DNA from: JBLHZY01 sp050633265
GTDB lineage: Bacteria; Pseudomonadota; Alphaproteobacteria; Rhodobacterales; Rhodobacteraceae
Length of the DNA: 64,000 nucleotides
Direction: 5' to 3'
Assembly: GCA_050633265.1 (NCBI GenBank)
Contig: JBOEGE010000005.1
Location: 310,001-374,000 of the forward strand
Both the position numbers and the translations under genes were made by a program. This document shows, in pieces, positions 57,990 through 64,000 of the stretch. Below the pieces are notes generated by a model. That model did no database searches. It was not told where the DNA came from and was given only the letters and a program-made list of their open reading frames with translations. Every line of letters starts with the position of its first letter. The first letter of the stretch is position 1.

Positions 57990-60227
57990 ATGACCAAAGC
58001 ACAAACACCCGCCGATCCCTCCCTTACCGATCCAGATTTTCTGGCCTCAACCGCCCCTGCGGCCATCGCGCTTGAGGGCGTTGATCTGAGCGGCCCGGAT
58101 CGGCTGTTTAATCGCGAATTGTCCTGGCTTGCCTTCAATTGGCGCGTGCTCGAAGAGGCCTCAAACCCGCGCGTGCCGCTGCTGGAACGGCTGCGCTTTG
58201 TCTCTATCTCGGCAACCAATCTAGACGAGTTCTATACCGTGCGCGTTGCGGGCCTTCGCGAGCTTGCCAATGGCGGCAATACAACCCCCGCCGATGATGG
58301 CCGCAGCCCCGCAGAGCAGCTCGACCTGATCAATGAAAACGCCCGCAAACTGATCGCAGAACAGCTCAAAACATGGCGTGCCCTGCGCGATGAAATGGAA
58401 GAAAACGGCATCTCGATCTGTAGCCGCAAAAAGCTTGATAAAGACGATTTCAAACATCTCAAAACCCTGTTTATGGAAAGCGTCTTCCCGGTTCTTTCGC
58501 CGCTGGCAATTGATCCGGCGCATCCCTTCCCCTTCATCCCAAACATGGGCTCGGTCCTCGCGCTGCAACTCAAAAGAAGCCGCGACGGGCGCACATTGCA
58601 AGCGCTCCTGCCGATCCCAAATCAGATTGATCGCTTCGTCACCCTCCCCGAGCAAGGCGGCAAGGCGCGCTTCCTTCCGCTCGAAGAACTGCTGCTTATT
58701 CATATAGATAGCCTCTTTCCCGGCTATGAGGCCAATGGCTCTTGTACCTTTCGCGTGCTGCGCGATTCCGATTTGGAGGTCGAGGATGAGGCCGAAGATC
58801 TGGTGCGCGAATTCGAAGTGGCGCTCAAAAGGCGGCGCCGCGGCGAGGTTGTTCGCCTGACCATTACACAGGGCGCGCCCGGCCCGCTGCGCCGCATGAT
58901 CGAGCGCGAATTGCATGTCACGCCCGATGAAGTTGTCGAGATGGACGGCATGATCGGCCTTACGGATCTTAGCCAGCTTGTGCGCGACAATCGCCCCGAT
59001 CTTCTCTGGCCGATTTTTACCCCGCGCGTGCCCGAACGGGTGCAGGATTTTGAGGGCGATATGTTCGCCGCGATCCGCCAAAAAGACATGCTCTTGCATC
59101 ACCCTTACGAGACATTTGATATGGTCGTGCGCTTCTTGCATCAGGCGGCCAATGATCCCGATGTGGTGGCGATCAAACAAACGCTGTATCGCACCTCGCG
59201 CGATAGCCCCATCGTTTCGGCGCTTTGTGATGCGGCCGATCAGGGCAAATCCGTTACCGCCCTTGTCGAGCTAAAAGCGCGCTTTGATGAGGCCGCCAAT
59301 ATCCGCCAATCGCGCCGCCTTGAGCGGGCCGGCGCGCATGTTGTCTACGGCTTTATCAACTACAAAACCCATGCCAAAATCTCGACCGTGGTGCGCCGCG
59401 AAGGCGATAAGCTGGTCACCTATACCCATTATGGCACCGGCAATTATCACCCGATCACAGCGCGGATTTACACCGATCTGTCGCTCTTTACTTGCGATGC
59501 GGATCTGGGCCGCGACGCAACCAAAGTGTTTAACTTCCTGTCGGGCTATGCCCAGCCAGAAGGCCTTCAAAACCTTGCCATTTCTCCGATTTCCCTGAAA
59601 CAATCCCTGCTCGATAGCATCGCCCATGAGGCCGAACTGGCGCACGATGGCAAACCGGCTGAAATCTGGGCCAAGATGAATGCGCTGGTCGAGACGGATG
59701 TGATTGATGCGCTCTATGCGGCGAGCCAGGCGGGCGTGAAAATCAATCTGGTGATCCGCGGCATCTGCGCGCTGCGCCCCGGGGTTGCGGGCCTGTCGGA
59801 AAACATCCGCGTGAAATCCATCGTGGGCCGCTTTTTGGAACATTCGCGCATCGTCTGCTTTGGCAATGGGCATGGGCTGCCGTCGAAAAAAGCGCGGGTC
59901 TATATCTCTTCGGCCGATTGGATGGCGCGCAATCTTAACCGGCGCGTTGAGACCCTGATCGAGATCACCAACGCAACCGTAAAAGCCCAGATCGTCAGCC
60001 AAATCATGGCCGCGAATATGGCCGATCAAGCACAAAGCTGGGTGCTGGATGCCCATGGCACATGGCGCCGCCCCGCGATTGCCGCGGATGCACACCCGTT
60101 CAACTGCCACAAATTCTTCATGGAAAACCCCTCCCTTTCCGGGCGCGGCTCTGCCGGGGCCTCTGACGTTCCCAAACTGGCCCATTCAACCGATGAACCT
60201 GCGCCCAATCCGCCTGCGCCTGCCTAA
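57990..60227 (+). CDS. ppk: polyphosphate kinase 1
   Basis: PPK1 makes polyphosphate from ATP reversibly. The 745-residue protein has the N-terminal helical domain (FNRELSWLAFNWRVLEEA), the head domain and two phospholipase-D-like catalytic domains. The autophosphorylated His is in INYKTHAKISTVVRRE, and ISSADWMARNLNRRVE marks the second half. ATG 57990 gives MTKAQTPAD. It is followed after 87 bases by ppx, so polymer synthesis and breakdown genes are paired. The C-terminal extension is Pro/Ala-rich. Confidence 0.96.
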   Translation: MTKAQTPADPSLTDPDFLASTAPAAIALEGVDLSGPDRLFNRELSWLAFNWRVLEEASNPRVPLLERLRFVSISATNLDEFYTVRVAGLRELANGGNTTPADDGRSPAEQLDLINENARKLIAEQLKTWRALRDEMEENGISICSRKKLDKDDFKHLKTLFMESVFPVLSPLAIDPAHPFPFIPNMGSVLALQLKRSRDGRTLQALLPIPNQIDRFVTLPEQGGKARFLPLEELLLIHIDSLFPGYEANGSCTFRVLRDSDLEVEDEAEDLVREFEVALKRRRRGEVVRLTITQGAPGPLRRMIERELHVTPDEVVEMDGMIGLTDLSQLVRDNRPDLLWPIFTPRVPERVQDFEGDMFAAIRQKDMLLHHPYETFDMVVRFLHQAANDPDVVAIKQTLYRTSRDSPIVSALCDAADQGKSVTALVELKARFDEAANIRQSRRLERAGAHVVYGFINYKTHAKISTVVRREGDKLVTYTHYGTGNYHPITARIYTDLSLFTCDADLGRDATKVFNFLSGYAQPEGLQNLAISPISLKQSLLDSIAHEAELAHDGKPAEIWAKMNALVETDVIDALYAASQAGVKINLVIRGICALRPGVAGLSENIRVKSIVGRFLEHSRIVCFGNGHGLPSKKARVYISSADWMARNLNRRVETLIEITNATVKAQIVSQIMAANMADQAQSWVLDAHGTWRRPAIAADAHPFNCHKFFMENPSLSGRGSAGASDVPKLAHSTDEPAPNPPAPA

Positions 60228-60314
60228 GCGCGGTGGCGACGAAATAAGCACCGCGCTGCATTGACGCCCCTTCTCGCAATTGGCACTGTCAAATCGCAAC
60301 CAATCGGAGCCGCC

Positions 60315-61886
60315 GTGAACACGATCTCCCCCCAAAGCGAAGATTGGGGCCCCTTCGGGCGGCCCTTGTTTGAGGATGCAAAAGCGCGCGGCTTGGCGCG
60401 GGTTGGCGTTGTCGATGTGGGCTCCAACTCGGTGCGGCTCGTTGTTTTTGATGGTGCGGCGCGCAGCCCGGCCTATTTCTACAACGAAAAAATTCTCTGC
60501 GGCCTTGGCGCAGGGCTTGGCGAAACCGGCGCGCTCAACCCTCAGGGCAAAATCCGCGCTTTGGCGGCGATCAAACGATTTCAACTTCTGGCCCAGGGCA
60601 TGGGCATCCCGCCGCTTACCGCCGTTGCCACCGCCGCCATGCGCGAAGCCTCCGACGGCCCGGCCTTTCGCGCCCAGATCGAGGCCGAAACGGGCCTGCG
60701 CCTCTGGGTGATTGATGGCGAAGAAGAGGCCCGCCTGTCGGCCCAAGGCGTGTTGCTTGGCTGGCCCGAGGCCGATGGGCTGATCTGCGATATCGGCGGC
60801 TCCTCGATGGAGCTTGCCGAGCTGCACGCCGGGCGCGTTGGCAAACGGCTGACCTCGCCGCTTGGGCCGCTCAAACTGCAAGGGATCAAAGGCGGCGCAA
60901 AGGCGCGCAAGGCGCATATCGCTGAAATCATTGAAGATCTCGCCGCGCGCATGGGAACGGATTACAAACGTATCTTTCTTGTTGGCGGCTCTTGGCGGGC
61001 CATTGCGCGCATTGATATGGAGCGGCGCCTCTATCCGCTGCATGTTCTGCACGAATATAAAATGACACCAAAATCGGTTGCGCAAACGGTGAAATTCATC
61101 CGCAATGCCGATATGAGCGATCTGCGCGCCCGCACAGGAACATCCGAAGCGCGCATGGCCTTGGTGCCGATTGCTGCGGAAGTTCTGCGCCAATTGGTCC
61201 GCCGGTTTGGCCCCAAGGAAATCGCGATTTCCAGCTATGGAATTCGCGAAGGCATGTTGTTTGAGCAAATGCCCGCCGCCCTGCGCGCCCGCGATCCCTT
61301 GATCGAAGCCTGCCGTTTTGCCGAACATAAAGACGCGCGCATGCCCGGCTCTGGCAAATCGCTTTACCGCTTCCTTGAGCCGATTTTTCGCAGCCAAAAT
61401 GACGCCCGCCAACGCTTGGTCAAGGCCGCTTGCCTGCTGCATGATGTGACATGGCGCGCCCATCCCGATTACCGCGCCGAGGTTTGTTTTGACAATGCCA
61501 CCCGCGCCAATCTGGGCGGGCTAAACCATCGCGAACGGGTCTTTCTTGGGCTTGCCCTGCTGCACCGCTACAAAAACAACCGCGAAGGAACCAGCTTTGC
61601 CCCGCTCTTTGGCCTGCTCTCAGAAAAAGAGATCAATGACGCCGAAGTCCTTGGAAAGGCGATGCGATTTGGTGCGATGTTCTCGGTGCGCGATCCTCAA
61701 TCTGTGGCCGCGCTGAAATATTTCCCGAAGAAAAAGTTTCTCGATCTGCGCATTGAACCTGCAATGCAAGATCTCTTTGGCGAGGTTGCCCAAGCGCGCT
61801 TTGCCTCTCTCGCCGCCTCGCTTGGCGCCGAAACACAAGTGCGCATCCGCAAATCGCGCCCGCCTAAAGCGCCAAATCAACCGTGA
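60315..61886 (+). CDS. ppx: exopolyphosphatase (Ppx/GppA family)
   Basis: Ppx removes terminal phosphate from polyphosphate. The 523-residue protein has the ASKHA phosphate-binding motif VVDVGSNSVRLVVFD near residue 35, ATAAMREASDG, DIGGSSMELAEL and a C-terminal HD-like helical region (about 330-500, with LLHDVTWRAHP). The start is GTG 60315 behind CGGAG; TTG 60261 is less likely. The 3' end overlaps the convergent endonuclease-family gene by 23 bases. Confidence 0.93.
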   Translation: MNTISPQSEDWGPFGRPLFEDAKARGLARVGVVDVGSNSVRLVVFDGAARSPAYFYNEKILCGLGAGLGETGALNPQGKIRALAAIKRFQLLAQGMGIPPLTAVATAAMREASDGPAFRAQIEAETGLRLWVIDGEEEARLSAQGVLLGWPEADGLICDIGGSSMELAELHAGRVGKRLTSPLGPLKLQGIKGGAKARKAHIAEIIEDLAARMGTDYKRIFLVGGSWRAIARIDMERRLYPLHVLHEYKMTPKSVAQTVKFIRNADMSDLRARTGTSEARMALVPIAAEVLRQLVRRFGPKEIAISSYGIREGMLFEQMPAALRARDPLIEACRFAEHKDARMPGSGKSLYRFLEPIFRSQNDARQRLVKAACLLHDVTWRAHPDYRAEVCFDNATRANLGGLNHRERVFLGLALLHRYKNNREGTSFAPLFGLLSEKEINDAEVLGKAMRFGAMFSVRDPQSVAALKYFPKKKFLDLRIEPAMQDLFGEVAQARFASLAASLGAETQVRIRKSRPPKAPNQP

Positions 61887-62910
61887 CCGGGAAATGATCC
61901 GAAGCCGCAAGCAAAGCGGCGCGTAAATCAGGATCATTGTAGCAGTCAGGATCATCAAACGGATGCCAAATGCGCCATGTCGCGCCCTTTTGGGCCAGAT
62001 CCGGTGACAGCATCACATAGTCCAAAAGGGCCGAAAGCCAGCGCTTTTCCTGTTTGATCCAAAAGCGCGCAGAAACAGGCGCCGCCCCGATCTTCTGGTT
62101 CAAAACCATCCGCGCATGGGGCTCGATCAGCGGCGCAAGCTGCGCGCCCGCCTCGCTTTCCTCAGAGCCCATAACGATCTCAATACCCGAGCGACCAAAG
62201 AGCTTTTCATATTCATCAAGCCCCGGCCCATCGTTGAAATCTCCCAATACGATCAAAGGGTCAGCGGCTGAAAGATGCTCCTCAACACGGGCGCGCAGCC
62301 AAATACACTGCGCCAGTTGCTTGCGCCGATTGTCGATCGAAATCCGCATCACATCCGCCGCTTTTCGCGCGCCGTGCGGCGCTTTGGATTTGGCATGAAC
62401 CCCGATCATCCGAAACCGCACACCAGAAGCAATCGCCTCCATCTCAAGCTCAAGCGGCGGCTTGGAAAACCGCACCAAATCCGGCGCTCCATCCACATTG
62501 AGATCAAGGCGAAACACCCCATCAAACCGCGGTGCCTCGCGCGAACCTTTCTTGCCGGTCGGATCACCAATCGGATCGTGATGGGCGCGCAGAACATCCG
62601 GATCATAAAGCAGCGCTATTTCCTGCTGTGTTTCGCTGAAGAAACCAAGCACAGCCGCCCGCGCCCGCAACCCCGCCCATTCGGCAAACCGCTCAAGCGC
62701 ATGGCCGCCACTGCGCCGCGCATGGCCATCCGGCGCCTCGATCACCATGATCGCATCCGCATCTATCGCATTGAAAACACGCGCCAAACCATCCAATTGC
62801 TCGGCCCGTCTTATATTGTGCCGCCCCGACCATTGCTGATCATCCATCACCGCGCCGCTCTCATCAAAGAGGTTGGCGAACCATTCAACATTATAGGTCG
62901 CGATGCGCAT
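61864..62910 (-). CDS. endonuclease/exonuclease/phosphatase family protein
   Basis: A 348-residue protein with the EEP (DNase I-like) fold. RIATYNVEWF holds the first Asn, MVIEAPDG the catalytic Glu, IGVHAKSKAPHG and VLGDFNDGPG the Asp-Asn pair, and AASDHFPVTVDL the final Asp-His. It could be a nuclease or a phosphodiesterase; no signal peptide is seen. The ATG at 62910 overlaps the DjlA-like gene stop as TGATG, so the two are coupled; a TTG at 62913 is ignored. Confidence 0.88.
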   Translation of the reverse strand: MRIATYNVEWFANLFDESGAVMDDQQWSGRHNIRRAEQLDGLARVFNAIDADAIMVIEAPDGHARRSGGHALERFAEWAGLRARAAVLGFFSETQQEIALLYDPDVLRAHHDPIGDPTGKKGSREAPRFDGVFRLDLNVDGAPDLVRFSKPPLELEMEAIASGVRFRMIGVHAKSKAPHGARKAADVMRISIDNRRKQLAQCIWLRARVEEHLSAADPLIVLGDFNDGPGLDEYEKLFGRSGIEIVMGSEESEAGAQLAPLIEPHARMVLNQKIGAAPVSARFWIKQEKRWLSALLDYVMLSPDLAQKGATWRIWHPFDDPDCYNDPDLRAALLAASDHFPVTVDLAL

Positions 62911-63611
62911 CAAAGCGCCGAAGCTGCACTGCCCGCGCGCAGGGCCTGCACCTCATCCCACGCGCGATTGATACAGATCAGCCGCGCCTCGGCCAGTTTG
63001 ATCGCCTCATGCGGCACGCCGCGCGCCGCGACCGCATCCGGGTGTGTTTCGCGCACCAAAGCGCGCCAGGCGGCGCGAATCTCTTCAATCGGCGCATCCG
63101 GCGAAACCCCGAGCGCATCATAGGGATCGGGCGCTGCATCCGGCACAAACCGCGCTTTGAGGGCGCGAAACTGCCGCTCTTCCATCCCGAAAATCTCGGA
63201 AACGCGGGCCAAAAACGCCTCTTCCGCCGGGTGATATTCCCCATCCGCCATCGCGATGTGAAACAGCCCTTCTAAAAGATCGTAAAGCCCCGGCGCGCGC
63301 GGCCCAAACATAGCCGCGATCCGCCCGGCATATTCCTCATAGCCCGCAACATCCTTGCGCGCCATGTTGAAAACCTTTGCTGCATTGGCCTCTTCATTGG
63401 GCGGGATGGTGAAAACCTCGCGAAAAGCCGTGACCTCATCGCGGGTCACTAGCCCATCAGCCTTGGCCATTTTCGCCCCCAATGCAATCACCGCTATCGC
63501 AAAGCCAACGCGCCGCTCAGGCGGCGAGCGCAGGCGATCAAAAACAGCCGAAAGCCCCTCGCCCGAAGCAAGGGCGGCCAAGGCTTCGGCAATGCGGGTC
63601 CAAAGTGACAT
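62910..63611 (-). CDS. djlA: DjlA-like co-chaperone (TerB plus J domain)
   Basis: A 233-residue protein with an N-terminal TerB-like helical domain (about 30-150, with KMAKADGLVTRDE and IAMADGEYHPAEE) and a C-terminal J domain (about 165-230). The J domain reads DPYDALGVSPDAPIEEIRAAWRALVRETHPDAV and includes the HPD motif that stimulates DnaK. Unlike E. coli DjlA there is no clear N-terminal membrane anchor. It is co-transcribed with the EEP-family gene. Confidence 0.88.
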   Translation of the reverse strand: MSLWTRIAEALAALASGEGLSAVFDRLRSPPERRVGFAIAVIALGAKMAKADGLVTRDEVTAFREVFTIPPNEEANAAKVFNMARKDVAGYEEYAGRIAAMFGPRAPGLYDLLEGLFHIAMADGEYHPAEEAFLARVSEIFGMEERQFRALKARFVPDAAPDPYDALGVSPDAPIEEIRAAWRALVRETHPDAVAARGVPHEAIKLAEARLICINRAWDEVQALRAGSAASAL

Positions 63612-63654
63612 GGGGGTTAAGATAGGCCTTTGCGCAGGGGAAGTCAGCCGCTGT

Positions 63655-64000
63655 TCACAGAAATTTCTGCATCAACACAAGATCAAGCCAGCGGCCAAAT
63701 TTCCAGCCAACCTGCGGCAGCCGCCCGGCGATCCTATAGCCAACCGCCTCGTGAAAAGCGATCGAGGCGGAATTCTCGGCGTCAATGCCCCCAAACATCG
63801 TGTGATGCCCGGCCGCGCGCGCATGGCCCTCAACCGCTTCCATCAAAGCCCGCCCAAGCCCCGTTCCCTGCGCCGCATCCGCGACATAAACAGAGTGCTC
63901 CATCGTATGGCGATAGCCGGAATTGGCGCGAAATTGATCGTAAGTCGCATAGCCAAGAACCGCGCCTGCATGCTCGGCCACGTAGATTTCGCGCCCATCC
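63655..64000 (-). CDS. GNAT acetyltransferase, phosphinothricin-type (5' end outside window)
   Basis: The frame is open through the right edge, so the N terminus is missing. The visible 115 residues read DGREIYVAEHAG then GYATYDQFRANSGYRHTMEHSVYV, the acetyl-CoA loop QGTGLGRALME and the C-terminal DAENSASIAFHEAVGYR with VGWKFGRWLDLVLMQ, which match phosphinothricin acetyltransferase-like GNAT enzymes. Such proteins acetylate amino acids such as methionine sulfoximine or phosphinothricin; the natural substrate is unknown. Confidence 0.85.
   Translation of the reverse strand, partial: DGREIYVAEHAGAVLGYATYDQFRANSGYRHTMEHSVYVADAAQGTGLGRALMEAVEGHARAAGHHTMFGGIDAENSASIAFHEAVGYRIAGRLPQVGWKFGRWLDLVLMQKFL

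Noticed and set aside
1..64000. tRNA, rRNA, CRISPR, insertion sequence, prophage or integron
   Set aside because: No CCA-ended cloverleaf, repeat-spacer array, transposase or integrase motif was seen when reading intergenic regions and frames; short tRNAs cannot be fully excluded without a covariance search such as tRNAscan.

Overview
The window looks like a chromosomal segment of a Rhodobacterales (Roseobacter/Paracoccus-type) alphaproteobacterium. The base composition is GC-rich with strong preference for GCC, CGC and GGC codons. Gene neighbourhoods are typical of that order: rpiA-gor-hflKC-degP, secG-pyrG, a phaZ/phaC-phaP-phaR polyhydroxyalkanoate (PHA) cluster, perM-hda-ppk-ppx, and an FAD-dependent thymidylate synthase (thyX). 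I saw no rRNA, tRNA, CRISPR array, transposase, integrase or phage gene.

Layout. 1-6.4 kb: minus-strand housekeeping and envelope proteolysis genes (rpiA, gor, hflK, hflC, degP). 6.6-14.3 kb: a YbaN-like membrane protein, thiamine pyrophosphokinase, a very large acidic protein of unknown function, purA, secG and pyrG. 14.3-23.1 kb: two TerB-like proteins, an AsnC/LysE divergent pair, a capsule-synthesis-like protein, an operon of glutamine amidotransferase, glutamine synthetase-like ligase and FAD oxidoreductase, a DegT aminotransferase and a LysR regulator. 23.2-27.8 kb: the PHA granule cluster, with repeated CTGC-N3/4-GCAG-like sites at its promoters. 27.9-30.9 kb: three alpha/beta hydrolases and a glyoxalase-fold protein. 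31.1-33.1 kb: thrS.

33.3-35.8 kb holds the clearest specialised system: a DUF2282 secreted Cys-containing precursor, a DUF692 (MNIO) iron oxidase, a DUF2063 partner and a DoxX protein, linked by ATGA overlaps. This matches the 'bufferin' ribosomal peptide metallophore operons linked to copper. 36-40.3 kb has ArsC/Spx-like, small secreted and thyX genes, followed by a surface-lipoprotein candidate paired with a Slam-like outer-membrane protein. This is a second specialised module, probably for displaying a TbpB-like lipoprotein on the cell surface.

40.5-50.5 kb: glyoxalase I, a VWA/DUF1194 protein, a MarR regulator, sdhE, an XRE regulator, aspartate aminotransferase, MATE efflux, a cyclase-family protein, an epoxide-hydrolase-like protein and parE. 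50.5-52.3 kb: a TTG-started lipoprotein, one AT-rich orphan membrane protein that looks foreign, and a lipoprotein cytochrome c. 52.5-64 kb: lolCD, proS, perM-hda-ppk-ppx, an endonuclease/phosphatase-family protein, a DjlA-like co-chaperone and a GNAT acetyltransferase cut by the window end.

Architecture: six convergent gene pairs overlap tail to tail by exactly four bases inside their stop codons, many tandem genes are coupled by ATGA, TGATG or TTGA overlaps, and several genes start at TTG or GTG behind good ribosome binding sites. All homology statements come from reading the sequence and family knowledge; no database search was run.
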